From NCBI RefSeq assembly GCF_900111315.1, contig NZ_FOGU01000012.1, positions 47,146-111,145 of the forward strand: a DNA stretch of 64,000 nucleotides. The letters run 5' to 3'. The DNA comes from Tranquillimonas rosea (GTDB taxonomy: Bacteria; Pseudomonadota; Alphaproteobacteria; Rhodobacterales; Rhodobacteraceae). The notes beneath the pieces are model-generated. The model saw only the letters and a list, made by a program, of their open reading frames with translations, made no database searches and was not told the origin of the DNA. Every line of letters starts with the position of its first letter. Positions within the stretch are counted from its first letter, which is position 1. Positions 44,611-53,514 of this stretch are shown piece by piece. The translations under genes and the position numbers were made by a program.

Positions 44611-44861
44611 TGGCGGGGTCCGGTGGTCCTGGCGGCCGGATCGTTCGGCGCCTTGCGGCTGCGCATCAGCCGCTTGATCGGGTACCAGACGAAGCCGACC
44701 ACGGCGAGCAACAGCGCGGCGATCAGCGCGATCATCGTGCCGATGGCGGTGAGCCCGGCGCCGGGCCCGACATAGGCCTGTGCGGCAACGGGGGCGAGCG
44801 GCACGAGGCCGCCGGATACCGCGAGCAGGGCGGTGCGAAATTTGGGGATGCAGTTCCTCAT
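44607..44861 (-). CDS. Small membrane protein with YVGPGAG motif
   Basis: The 84-residue protein has a signal-like N-terminus (TALLAVSGGLVPLAPVAAQA), the motif AYVGPGAGL, one transmembrane helix (IGTMIALIAALLLAVVGFVW) and a basic Lys/Arg-rich cytoplasmic tail. ATG at 44861 is preferred over the one at 44873 because GGAG lies seven bases before it. I recognise no named family, but its coding region leads the sulfotransferase-ASST operon with a 4-base overlap, so it is probably an accessory or anchor subunit. Confidence 0.7.
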   Translation of the reverse strand: MRNCIPKFRTALLAVSGGLVPLAPVAAQAYVGPGAGLTAIGTMIALIAALLLAVVGFVWYPIKRLMRSRKAPNDPAARTTGPRQ

Positions 44862-45050
44862 GGCAGTCTCCATAGATTGCTCGACGGAATGTTAGGCACC
44901 CGGCGCCGTCTTCATAGGGCGGCCCCCACAGGCGGGCGGCGCGCCGCCAAAGCGAGCGCGGGAGGCGGCGGGATCGTGCCAAGGATAGGCCTGAATCGGC
45001 GCAACAGGGCGCCCGGGACCGGCAGCCCTCTTCCGATCGGAGCCGCGTGC

Positions 45051-45731
45051 TCAGCCGGTCAGCATCGCGGGAACGAGGCCGCGCAGCGCGTTGCCGACGA
45101 ACAGGCGGTCCGCGTTCCGCAGGTCTTCCGCCGCGAGGACGACCTCGCGGGCGCGGCCCGACTGCAAAAGCTGCGCGCGCAGGACGCCGGGCAGGCACCC
45201 GCTCTCCAACGGCGGTGTGATCAGCGCGCCCGCCCGTTCGACGAACACCGAGGTGATCGCACCCTCGGCGACCTCCTGGCGCTCGTTGAGAAAGATCATC
45301 TCGTCGATTCCGTCGGGCAGAGCGGCGCGTGCCGCGTCGTAGAGGGCCCGGCGTGAGGTCTTGACCCGCAGCCACGGATCGTCAGAGCGCACCGGCGTGT
45401 CCGACAGCGCGAGATGCCAGACGTCCTTTGTCGGAGGCAGGGGGTGCGCGGTGACGGCCACGTCGCCGGCCGTCGTTACCGTCAGCCGCAGGCGGCGGGC
45501 CGTGTCATGCCGTTCGGCGCGCAGGGCCGCATGGGCCGCATCGGGGTCGAGCGGGATCTCAAGAAGACGGCATGTCCGGGTCAGTCGCTCGAGGTGGTGG
45601 GGCAGCAGGGCGATTCCGTCCGCCGGCTCGAAGCGCAGCGTCTCTATGACGGAGAGGTCGGCGGGACATTCCGCGCGAAGGCGCTCTTCAAGAGAGCTTC
45701 CCGGTACTCCTCGCCCGCGTCGCTGTCCCAT
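45051..45731 (-). CDS. pabC: Aminotransferase class IV, probable 4-amino-4-deoxychorismate lyase
   Basis: The 226-residue PLP fold-type IV protein has the substrate-side Arg/His segment ALLPHHLERLTRTC, the catalytic Lys region LRVKTSRRALYDAARA, EMIFLNERQEVAEGAITSVF and the C-terminal CLPGVLRAQLL. PabC splits aminodeoxychorismate to p-aminobenzoate and pyruvate. Its start is uncertain: the first good candidate in frame (ATG 45731) lies 88 bases inside pabB, and VIETLRFEPADG seems to be the true conserved beginning. Overlapping out-of-frame starts of this kind suggest strong coupling to pabB. Confidence 0.75.
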   Translation of the reverse strand: MGQRRGRGVPGSSLEERLRAECPADLSVIETLRFEPADGIALLPHHLERLTRTCRLLEIPLDPDAAHAALRAERHDTARRLRLTVTTAGDVAVTAHPLPPTKDVWHLALSDTPVRSDDPWLRVKTSRRALYDAARAALPDGIDEMIFLNERQEVAEGAITSVFVERAGALITPPLESGCLPGVLRAQLLQSGRAREVVLAAEDLRNADRLFVGNALRGLVPAMLTG

Positions 45732-46771
45732 ACGATTCCGCCCCCGACATTGAGCGTCACGCGGCCCGTCCCTTCGACCAGCAGCGTGCGGATGGCCACA
45801 TTGAAACACATCGCCCCGTCGGGCGCGATCCAACCGATCGAGCCGCAATAGGCGTTGCGCGGCTCGGGCTCCAGTTCCCGGATGATCTCCATCGCGCGGA
45901 TCTTCGGGGCGCCCGTGACCGAGGCGCAGGGAAAGAGCGCCGCGAAGATGTCGTGCAGGGACAGGCCCTCGCGCAGGGCGCCGGTCACGGTGGAGGTCAT
46001 CTGGTGGACCGTGTTGTAGGGCTCGATCTCGTACAATCTGGGAACCTTCACGCTGCCGGTCGTGCAGATGCGCGACAGGTCGTTGCGCAACAGGTCCACG
46101 ATCATCAGGTTCTCGGCCAGGTTCTTTTCGGACGTGGCCAGCCAGCGGGCAAGGCGCGCGTCCTCGTCCGGCGTCGCCCCACGTGGCACGGTACCCTTCA
46201 TCGGCCGCGTCTCGATCGTGCGGTCGGGCCGGACACGGAAGAACTGCTCGGGCGAGCGTGACAGCACGACCGGCCCGCCCAGATCGACACAGCAGCCATG
46301 CGGAACTGGCTGCCGGCGCGACAGCGTTCCGGCCACGGAGGTGACATCGCCCGAAAGATGCCCCTTCAGAGGGAAGGTGAGGTTTACCTGATAAACATCG
46401 CCGGTGCCTATATAATCCCTCACACGATCGAAGGCGGTTCGGTACCCCTCCTCGTCCGGCGGCGGCCCCAGATCCAGCGTGCCGGTCGCGCCTGCGTCCG
46501 GGGCCGGAGGCATCTCCGGCCCCTCGAACAGGCCGAAGAGCAGAAGCGGAACCGCCCGGTCCGCCGGCAGAAGGGGCGCCAGCCGCGGCTCGAAGCAATA
46601 GCCGGCCTCGTAGCTGAGATACCCCGCGCTCCACAGGCCGCGCCGGCGCGCGTCGTCCAACCGCTCGAGGGCGGCGAACAGCTCGTCGGGGGTGTCGGCG
46701 CGCACGATCTCGACCGGCCGCAGGAAGGCGGCGGGGTTGCCGTTCGGACCGTGGTCGAAGGTGACGGACAT
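45644..46771 (-). CDS. pabB: Aminodeoxychorismate synthase component I
   Basis: This 375-residue chorismate-binding enzyme, with PabA, aminates chorismate to aminodeoxychorismate for folate synthesis. The N-terminal segment (SAGYLSYEAGYCFEPRLAPL) and the chorismate-binding core (GTGDVYQVNLTFPLKGHL, IETRPMKGTVPRGATPDEDA, NDLSRICTTGSVKVPRL, SVTGAPKIRAMEIIRELEPE, FNVAIRTLLVEG) are intact. The PIKGT-like motif reads PMKGT. Its length is short for PabB (usually about 450) but is common in alphaproteobacteria. It is upstream of, and overlaps, pabC. Confidence 0.9.
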   Translation of the reverse strand: MSVTFDHGPNGNPAAFLRPVEIVRADTPDELFAALERLDDARRRGLWSAGYLSYEAGYCFEPRLAPLLPADRAVPLLLFGLFEGPEMPPAPDAGATGTLDLGPPPDEEGYRTAFDRVRDYIGTGDVYQVNLTFPLKGHLSGDVTSVAGTLSRRQPVPHGCCVDLGGPVVLSRSPEQFFRVRPDRTIETRPMKGTVPRGATPDEDARLARWLATSEKNLAENLMIVDLLRNDLSRICTTGSVKVPRLYEIEPYNTVHQMTSTVTGALREGLSLHDIFAALFPCASVTGAPKIRAMEIIRELEPEPRNAYCGSIGWIAPDGAMCFNVAIRTLLVEGTGRVTLNVGGGIVWDSDAGEEYREALLKSAFARNVPPTSPS

Positions 46772-46910
46772 GGGGCGAAGCTCCGGCGGCTGTTCCGCGT
46801 CCCAGTATAGGCCCGCCCCGCAACGTCAACCGGGAACTCGCTGTGCGGCGGGGCGGATCGGCGGATCCGGCTTGGTCGGATCGAGACCGTGGACCCGCCC
46901 GCCGCCATGC

Positions 46911-47609
46911 TCAGGACAGCACGTCTCGCAGGGACGCCTCGATCTGGCCGCCACAGTAGATGTCGCCGAACTCTGCGTCACTCCATTCGCGCAGCCGGGT
47001 GAGCGCCTCGCTCGCGGAGAGGCGCCGGCAGAGCGCGGCCACCGAGGGGGCGTGCTGTTCAAGCTGCTCGGCGAGAGGTGGCAGCTTGTCGGTCATCGTG
47101 TACCACAGCGAATAGGTCACGAGATCGGCGAGGCCGGGCGCGTCTGTGCCCAGCATGTGCCCGGCGTCCGCGGTCAGCCCGTGACGCCGGCCGGTCTCTT
47201 CGAAGATCTGCATCCACCGGGCGAGGCGCGGCTCGTACTCCGCCCACTTGTCCGCCGTCCACATCTCGCGCCCGCCGTCGCAGGTAATCTCGTCGAGGAT
47301 GTCGTTGCTGTCGGCGATGATCTTGTGCGTCAGCGCGGCATGATGGCCGTTGGCGGGCAGCAGGCCGAAACGATCTCCGAGATAGGCGAGAATTGCAGGC
47401 ATCTCAGAGATGTAGACGCCATGCTTCGAGTCGTGGATCAAGGGTGGTGCCATGAAGGGCACGGGCTGGTCGGCCACCTCGCGGCCCATCATGTCGGCCG
47501 TGGCGTCGGTGCCGGCCTCGGTCCAGTCGGCCCCGGCATGAGCCAGGACCGCGCGCGGAAACTCTCCGCGAAAGGGCGCGGGCCAGTAATAGACGGTGAA
47601 ATCGGACAT
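46911..47609 (-). CDS. Glutathione S-transferase family protein
   Basis: The 232-residue protein has a thioredoxin-like N-terminal domain (residues 1-85; MAPPLIHDSKHGVYISEMPA carries the cis-Pro and glutathione-contact Ser/Glu pattern) and an all-alpha C-terminal domain (about 92-228). The N-terminal YYWPAPFRGEFPRA has no catalytic Cys and probably uses Tyr or Ser. AAGGAG precedes ATG 47609. It is divergent from the MFS gene. The substrate is unknown. Confidence 0.82.
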   Translation of the reverse strand: MSDFTVYYWPAPFRGEFPRAVLAHAGADWTEAGTDATADMMGREVADQPVPFMAPPLIHDSKHGVYISEMPAILAYLGDRFGLLPANGHHAALTHKIIADSNDILDEITCDGGREMWTADKWAEYEPRLARWMQIFEETGRRHGLTADAGHMLGTDAPGLADLVTYSLWYTMTDKLPPLAEQLEQHAPSVAALCRRLSASEALTRLREWSDAEFGDIYCGGQIEASLRDVLS

Positions 47610-47757
47610 TCGGGGCACTCCTTGCTCGGGCTCGGAATGGCCGCTGCACTTTCGGCGCGGCCTCACTTGGACTAACACGTTCACATCCCCCGACGTTTCC
47701 GCCCGTCGACCGGTCGGACGTCACGCCCGCGTGACGCGCGCAGCAGGAGCGAGATGC

Positions 47758-49035
47758 ATGCTTCAGGTTCTCGGCACCATCTGGGCGCTGCTCTTCGGGG
47801 TCGTCCTGATCATGCTCGGCAACGGCATGCAGTCCACGCTGATGGGGGTCCGGGGCGGCATCGAAGGGTTCAGCACGTTCGAGCTGTCAGTCGTGACCTC
47901 GGCCTATTTCGCGGGTTTCCTCGTGGGGTCGCGCACAGCATCGGTGATGATCCGCAAGGTCGGGCATGTCCGGGTGTTCGCGGCGCTGGGGTCGTTCATG
48001 TCCGCCGGGCTGATTGCCTTTCCCCTGATCGCCGAGCCGTGGGCCTGGACGCTGTTGCGCGTAATGCTGGGGTTCTGCCTGTCGGGCGTCTACGTCTCGG
48101 CGGAAAGCTGGCTGAACAACGCCGCGACCAACCGCACGCGCGGAACGGTGCTGTCGGCCTACATGGTGGCGCAGACCCTGGGGCTGGTCGCGGCGCAGGG
48201 GCTGGTGAACGTGACCGACGCGGCGGGCTTTGCGCCCTTCGCGCTGGCGTCGATCCTGGTGTCGCTGTCCTTTGCGCCGATCCTTCTGTCGGCGCAGCCG
48301 ATCCCTGTGGCCGAGCGCATCAAGCCGCTGACCCTGCGCCAGCTCTACGACCAGTCGCCGCTGGGGACGGTGGGCATCCTGCTGCTGGGGGGCGTCTTTG
48401 CCGCGCAGCTTGGCATGGCCTCGGTCTATGGCAGCACGCTGGGGCTGAGCGTCGCGCGGGTGACGACGTTCGTCGCCGCGATCTTCACCGGCTCGCTGCT
48501 GTTCCAGGTGCCGGTCGGCTGGCTGTCGGACATGATCGACCGGCGCAAGCTGATCCTCGGCGTGGCGGCGATCGGCGCGGTGGCTTGCGCGACTCCCTGG
48601 ATGCTGGGACCGGCCTATCCGATCCTGCTGGCGTCCGGCTTCGTCATGGGCGGCATGGCGAGCCCGCTCTACTCGCTTCTGGTGGCCTACACGAACGACT
48701 ATCTCGACGTCGACGATATGCCCGCGGCGTCGGGCGGGCTGATCTTCATCTACGGCCTCGGCGCGATCGTCGGGCCGCTGGCGACCGGGCAGCTGATGGA
48801 GATCGCCGGGCCCGAGGGCTTCTGGGCCTTTCTCGGACTGCTGTTCGCGGCCATCGCCGTCTACTGCGCCTGGCGCATGACCCGCCGCGAGGCGCCGTCG
48901 GTCGAGGAAAGCGGCAGCTACGTCAACCTGTCGCCCACCGCCTCGCAGGTGGCCGTCGGCGCGGCGCAGGAATGGGGATACGAACAGGCGGCCGAGGACA
49001 CGGCGGACGACGATCCCGACGCCGAGCGCAAGTGA
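47758..49035 (+). CDS. MFS transporter, YcaD-like
   Basis: The 425-residue protein has twelve hydrophobic segments. The N-terminal LGNGMQSTLMGVRGGIEGFS then VVTSAYFAGFLVGSRTASVM and VYVSAESWLNNAATNRTRGT are features of the YcaD/UMF2 subgroup. The substrate is unknown. ATG at 47758 is used because AGGAG lies upstream; the open frame before it encodes Arg-rich non-coding residues. The C-terminal 50 residues are acidic and polar. It is convergent with the phosphate permease. Confidence 0.85.
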   Translation: MLQVLGTIWALLFGVVLIMLGNGMQSTLMGVRGGIEGFSTFELSVVTSAYFAGFLVGSRTASVMIRKVGHVRVFAALGSFMSAGLIAFPLIAEPWAWTLLRVMLGFCLSGVYVSAESWLNNAATNRTRGTVLSAYMVAQTLGLVAAQGLVNVTDAAGFAPFALASILVSLSFAPILLSAQPIPVAERIKPLTLRQLYDQSPLGTVGILLLGGVFAAQLGMASVYGSTLGLSVARVTTFVAAIFTGSLLFQVPVGWLSDMIDRRKLILGVAAIGAVACATPWMLGPAYPILLASGFVMGGMASPLYSLLVAYTNDYLDVDDMPAASGGLIFIYGLGAIVGPLATGQLMEIAGPEGFWAFLGLLFAAIAVYCAWRMTRREAPSVEESGSYVNLSPTASQVAVGAAQEWGYEQAAEDTADDDPDAERK

Positions 49036-49048
49036 GCCCCGCCCGACT

Positions 49049-50530
49049 TCAGACGAGGAACGCGTCGAGCGCCATGAAGATGCCGGCCGAGAGGAAGCCC
49101 GCCGCGGGAACGGTGATGACCCAGGCGGCGACGATGGTCAGCAGGTGCGAGCGGCGCACCAGCTTGCGCCGCTGCCGCTCTTCCCGCGCGATGGCCTTGG
49201 CGGGGGGTCGGTTCGCCGCGACCCGTCGTGCGCGGCGCTCGGCCTCCCACTCGCGGTAGAAGCCGACGCCGAACACGCCCCCCACCGCGATATGGGTGGA
49301 ACTGACCGGCAGCCCCAACCACGACGCGGCGATCACGGTGGTCGCGGCGGACAGCGCCACGCAATAGGCGCGCATCGGGTTCAGCTTGGTGATCTGGCTG
49401 CCGACGATGCGGATCAGGCGGGGGCCGAACAGCACGAGCCCGAACGAGATGCCAAACGCCCCGATCGCCATGACCCAGGGCGGAATCGCCACGATGTTCG
49501 AGAAGCTGCCCATCTGCTGCGCGTGGACGATGGCAGCGAGCGGGCCCACGGCGTTCGCCACGTCGTTGGCCCCGTGGGCGAAGGACAGCAGCGCCGCCGA
49601 GATCACGAGCGGCAGGCCGAAGAGCTTCTTGAGCGACTTGTTGCGGTTCTCCAGCCCGATCGACTGCCGCCGCACGACCGGGACCGATACCGCATAAGCC
49701 GCGGCGCCGAGCGCCAGCCCGGTCCCCAGGATCATCGGCGTGGTGAGCGAGACGACCTGCTTGAGCCCCTTGAGCGCGAGATAGACGGCAAAGGTCCCGG
49801 CCATCAGCCCGATCAGGATGGGCACCCAGCGCCGCGCGGCGGCCAGCTTGTCGTCGCGGTTGACGACCCGCGCGTTGACGAAGGCCAGAAGAAGTGCGGC
49901 GATGATGCCGCCGAGGGCAGGGGAGATGATCCAGCTCGCCGCGATGGCCCCGACCGTGTGCCAGTCGACGGAGGCAAAGCTTGCCGCGGCGATCCCCGCG
50001 CCCATCACGCCGCCGACGACCGAATGGGTGGTCGAGACCGGGGCGCCGATCCAGGTCGCCGTGTTCACCCAGACCGCGGCCGATAGAAGCGCTGCGATCA
50101 TTGCCCAAGTGAAGACGCGGGCGTCGGCGACGCTGGCGGGGTCGATAATTCCGCTTGATATCGTGGCGACCACGTCACCGCCGGCCAGCAGCGCTCCCGC
50201 GCTTTCGAACACCGCGGCGATGGCGATGGCGCCGGCCATCGACAGGGCGTTCGCCCCCACGGCGGGGCCGACATTGTTGGCCACGTCGTTCGCACCGATG
50301 TTCAGCGCCATGTACGCGCCGATGCCGGCGGCCACGATGACGAACAGCGCACCCGGTTCCTGTCCGACGGTCAGCGCCGCCCCGAGCGCGGCGAGGACCA
50401 CGAAGGCCAGCGACACACCGATCCCGACCATCGGCCGCGAGACATAGATCGTCGCATACTCGACCCGGCTGATCCGATTGAGATCCTTGTCCAGCGTCTT
50501 CCACTGGTAGTCGTTCGTCTCGTCGGTCAC
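49049..50530 (-). CDS. Inorganic phosphate transporter, PiT family
   Basis: This 493-residue PHO-4 family permease has the duplicated signature: IGANDVANNVGPAVGANALS near the N-terminus and AHGANDVANAVGPLAAIVHA in the second half. STTHSVVGGVMGAG and SSTHIAVGGVFGVG follow in each repeat. It imports phosphate (or metal phosphate) with protons or Na+. GTG at 50530 is taken as start because GGAGGAG lies upstream. An N-terminal cytoplasmic extension of about 35 residues is present. The Nudix gene lies 26 bases upstream in the same direction and could share its transcript. Confidence 0.87.
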   Translation of the reverse strand: MTDETNDYQWKTLDKDLNRISRVEYATIYVSRPMVGIGVSLAFVVLAALGAALTVGQEPGALFVIVAAGIGAYMALNIGANDVANNVGPAVGANALSMAGAIAIAAVFESAGALLAGGDVVATISSGIIDPASVADARVFTWAMIAALLSAAVWVNTATWIGAPVSTTHSVVGGVMGAGIAAASFASVDWHTVGAIAASWIISPALGGIIAALLLAFVNARVVNRDDKLAAARRWVPILIGLMAGTFAVYLALKGLKQVVSLTTPMILGTGLALGAAAYAVSVPVVRRQSIGLENRNKSLKKLFGLPLVISAALLSFAHGANDVANAVGPLAAIVHAQQMGSFSNIVAIPPWVMAIGAFGISFGLVLFGPRLIRIVGSQITKLNPMRAYCVALSAATTVIAASWLGLPVSSTHIAVGGVFGVGFYREWEAERRARRVAANRPPAKAIAREERQRRKLVRRSHLLTIVAAWVITVPAAGFLSAGIFMALDAFLV

Positions 50531-50556
50531 GAGGCTGTCTCCTCCGGGGCGGGGGG

Positions 50557-51048
50557 TCAGGCGCGTCGGTGATCGGGGCGCCGCGTCGCGCCGAAGCGTT
50601 TGAGTATCGTGCGCAGCTCGGGCTCGTCCACCATCTCGGCGGCTTCGGCGGGGCGCACCCATTTGCGCGAGCGCTCGTCGCGCTGCGGGAAGTCGTCGGT
50701 GAGGCGCGCGACCTCGATGGCGAAGACCTTGGTGACAGTGGGAACGGGAACCCCGCCCTCGAGCCGCTTGTCGTAGCGATAGGTGCCAAGCGCCTTGCGG
50801 TCGACGCGGCGCGGCTTCACGCCTGCTTCTTCCCACGCCTCGATCGTGGCGGCGCCGGCGGCATCCTGGCCGTCCATCGGCCAGCCCTTGGGCAGCAGCC
50901 AGCGGCCGGTATCCCGCGACGAGATCACCAGCACCTCGGGTCCGTCCTTTCTCTGGCGATAGCACAGGGCCGCCACCTGGAACCGCTCGGGGCGGCGCAG
51001 GAGCGGACGGAGGAACTCGGTCCAGGTTTTTTGCAGAAGTCCGGACAT
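50557..51048 (-). CDS. Nudix hydrolase, diphosphoinositol/diadenosine polyphosphatase-like
   Basis: The 163-residue protein has the Nudix fold. The box region begins LLPKGWPMDGQDAAGAATIE and ends AWEEAGV. The EExG core is intact, but the preceding Arg and first Glu of the consensus are changed (Ile and Gln). This is common in the alphaproteobacterial DIPP-like group and the protein can still be active. It would hydrolyse a nucleoside or inositol polyphosphate. ATG at 51048 begins MSGLLQKTWTEFL. It is followed by the phosphate permease gene. Confidence 0.82.
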   Translation of the reverse strand: MSGLLQKTWTEFLRPLLRRPERFQVAALCYRQRKDGPEVLVISSRDTGRWLLPKGWPMDGQDAAGAATIEAWEEAGVKPRRVDRKALGTYRYDKRLEGGVPVPTVTKVFAIEVARLTDDFPQRDERSRKWVRPAEAAEMVDEPELRTILKRFGATRRPDHRRA

Positions 51049-51316
51049 CGCACTTGCCTTGGTTCGTGGAGGCGAGGGTTTAGCGGCTGAATCCGGCGGG
51101 AACAAGCGCTGTGACCGGGCCGACCGGGCCCTGCGTCATGGCTGCATCGGTGCCCCGTGACCGGAACCCGGGCCGGTCCTTGCCCGTTTCCTGTGTTGGA
51201 TGAGCCGGTTCCCGCTCGGACGAGCGTGTAACATCGCGAAACCTAAACTGGTTAATCCGAGGCACCGGAACGTCGCTTATCTCTTCCGTGTTCTCCATGC
51301 ATGAATGGAGGATGAG

Positions 51317-52132
51317 ATGCCGAACCAAGTAAACTACTATGAAATGATCGGGTTTCAGTCCGCGACTCCGTGTCCCAGCAGTGACCTGCCGGAGACGCCC
51401 GATCTATCCCATACAGCCATTTTCCTGGATTTCGACGGCACGCTGACAGAGATCGCGCCGCGCCCGGACGAGATCAGTATCGACCCGGCGCTGCCGCGCA
51501 TCCTGAACGACCTTGCGCGCGCCACCGACGGCGCGCTCGCGGTGGTCTCGGGGCGCCGCCTGGCCGACCTCGAGCATTACTTGCCTGGGTTCCGCGGCGT
51601 GCTCGTCGGGTGCCACGGCGCCGAGCGCAGGATCGGGGGCACATACGAACGGATCGACGAGTGCGATTGCGAGACGCTCGAAGGGTTTCGCGACGTCGTG
51701 CGCGCCTGGGTCCGCCACAAGGAGAAGGTTCTTCTCGAAGAGAAACCCGCCTCGGTCGTGCTGCACTTCCGCCAGGCCCCCGAAGCGATGACCGAGGGGG
51801 AGCATTTCCTCAACAGCCTCGTCGAAGGCCTCGACGGCTGGACCGTGCACCACGCCAAGATGGCGCTCGAACTGATCCCCTCGCGCGTCTCCAAGGGTGG
51901 GGCGGTGACCGAGCTGTTGTCGCACATGCCCGACCGGACGCCGATTGCCATCGGTGACGACACCACGGACGAGACGATGTTCGCCGTGGCGACGCAGAAC
52001 GGCGGATACGGCATCCGCGTCGGCGATGGAGACACTCATGCCAAGCACTGCATCGCGTCGGTCGAGACCCTGCGCCGGATGCTGGAGAGTTGGGTGCGAG
52101 ACCCTAGGGGGGTAAAATGTCCGAACGCGTGA
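51317..52132 (+). CDS. otsB: Trehalose-6-phosphate phosphatase
   Basis: The 271-residue HAD-superfamily phosphatase has the first motif IFLDFDGTLTEIAPRPDEIS with the nucleophile Asp, VSGRRLADLEHYL as motif II, and the Lys/acidic motifs III-IV in RVSKGGAVTELL and AIGDDTTDETMF. It dephosphorylates trehalose-6-phosphate, completing trehalose synthesis. GGAGG lies six bases before ATG 51317. Its last 16 bases overlap the otsA start. Confidence 0.92.
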   Translation: MPNQVNYYEMIGFQSATPCPSSDLPETPDLSHTAIFLDFDGTLTEIAPRPDEISIDPALPRILNDLARATDGALAVVSGRRLADLEHYLPGFRGVLVGCHGAERRIGGTYERIDECDCETLEGFRDVVRAWVRHKEKVLLEEKPASVVLHFRQAPEAMTEGEHFLNSLVEGLDGWTVHHAKMALELIPSRVSKGGAVTELLSHMPDRTPIAIGDDTTDETMFAVATQNGGYGIRVGDGDTHAKHCIASVETLRRMLESWVRDPRGVKCPNA

Positions 52133-53505
52133 TCGTCGTCTCGAACCGGGTGCCGACAGAAGAGGTGCCTTCGGGCGGTCTCGTCGTCGCGCTGCACGAT
52201 TGCCTGTCGGCGCGCGGCGGCCTGTGGCTGGGCGCCCATCCCGAGCCGTCGGAGGATGCCGATGGCGGCTTGGTCGAGCTTCCGGGCGGTGACGGCTACG
52301 AGAAGGCCGCGTTCCGCCTGACGCCCGAGGAATACGAAGATTACTATCTCGGTTATGCGAACTCGGTGCTCTGGCCGTTGTGCCACCGCAGGACGGACCT
52401 GATCGCGCTGGATCGCCGCTATGCCGAGGCGTACGAGCGGGTGAACCGCCGGGTCGCGCGGCATCTGGCAGAGATGCTGACCCCCGACGACCTGATCTGG
52501 ATCCATGACTATCACTTCCTGCCGCTGGCGCGGTACCTGCGCGAGCTGGGCGTGACGAACCGGATCGGGTTCTTCCTGCACATCCCGTTCCCCGCGCTCG
52601 GCGACGTCACCGCCTTGCCCGAGCGCGAGGCGCTGCACGACTGGGTCGTGGCGTTCGACGTGTTCGGCGTGCAGACCCGTGCCGATGTGGCGCGCGGGCT
52701 CGAAATGTTCCGCGCGCACCAGGCTGGCGAGCTGATGCTGGACGGCCGGGTGAAGTTCCGGGGCGACACGGTCGACATCCGGTCCTTCCCGATCGGGATC
52801 GACGTCGAGGCGTTCGCCGGCGCGGCACAAGCAGGCGGCGGACGCCGGCTGGCGGGGCTGGGCGAGTACGAGGACCTCGTCATCGGCGTCGACCGGCTGG
52901 ACTATTCCAAGGGCATCCCGAACCGCGTCACGGCCTTCGGGCAATACCTCGACCGGCTCGGCCCCGACAGCCGCCGGGCCACGCTGTTGCAGATCGCGCC
53001 GCCGTCGCGCAGTTCGGTCACGGCCTACCAGGAGATCACGCGTCAGCTCGAATATCTAGCCGGGTCGCTCAACGGCGACCACGCCGAGCTGGACTGGACC
53101 CCGATCCGCTATATCCACCGGGGCGTGCCACGGGACACGCTGGCGCGGCTTTATCGCGCGGCGCGGGTCGGCATGGTGACGCCGCTGGCGGATGGCATGA
53201 ACCTGGTGGCGAAGGAATACGTCGCCGCGCAGGACCCCGAGGATCCGGGCGTTCTGATCCTGTCGGCCACGGCGGGCGCGGCCGAGTCCATGACCGACGC
53301 GCTGATCGTCAACGCCTACGACACGCTCGAGATGGCCGAGGCGCTGGAACGGGCCCTGTCCATGCCGCTGGCAGAGCGGCAGGACCGACACAGGCGATTG
53401 CTTACCACGGTGCGCGAGACGCATATCGCGGGTTGGAGCCAGAACTTCCTGTCGTGCTTGCGACAGGCCGAGCCGGCCATGCCAAGGGTCGCGATGGCCG
53501 GGTGA
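52117..53505 (+). CDS. otsA: Trehalose-6-phosphate synthase
   Basis: The 462-residue GT20 glycosyltransferase makes trehalose-6-phosphate from UDP-glucose and glucose-6-phosphate. The N-terminus VIVVSNRVPTEEVPSGGLVV includes the glucose-6-P/UDP-glucose site. LIWIHDYHFLPLARYLRELG, VIGVDRLDYSKGIPNRVTAF and VTPLADGMNLVAKEYVAAQD are conserved. It overlaps otsB by 16 bases, so the pair is coupled. The product trehalose is an osmoprotectant, consistent with putP elsewhere in the window. Confidence 0.94.
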   Translation: MSERVIVVSNRVPTEEVPSGGLVVALHDCLSARGGLWLGAHPEPSEDADGGLVELPGGDGYEKAAFRLTPEEYEDYYLGYANSVLWPLCHRRTDLIALDRRYAEAYERVNRRVARHLAEMLTPDDLIWIHDYHFLPLARYLRELGVTNRIGFFLHIPFPALGDVTALPEREALHDWVVAFDVFGVQTRADVARGLEMFRAHQAGELMLDGRVKFRGDTVDIRSFPIGIDVEAFAGAAQAGGGRRLAGLGEYEDLVIGVDRLDYSKGIPNRVTAFGQYLDRLGPDSRRATLLQIAPPSRSSVTAYQEITRQLEYLAGSLNGDHAELDWTPIRYIHRGVPRDTLARLYRAARVGMVTPLADGMNLVAKEYVAAQDPEDPGVLILSATAGAAESMTDALIVNAYDTLEMAEALERALSMPLAERQDRHRRLLTTVRETHIAGWSQNFLSCLRQAEPAMPRVAMAG

Positions 53506-53514
53506 AGCGGCCGG

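Noticed and set aside
50557..51048. Deviating Nudix box as sign of an inactive pseudo-enzyme
   Set aside because: The metal-binding EExG core is intact, and similar substitutions are common in this alphaproteobacterial subgroup.
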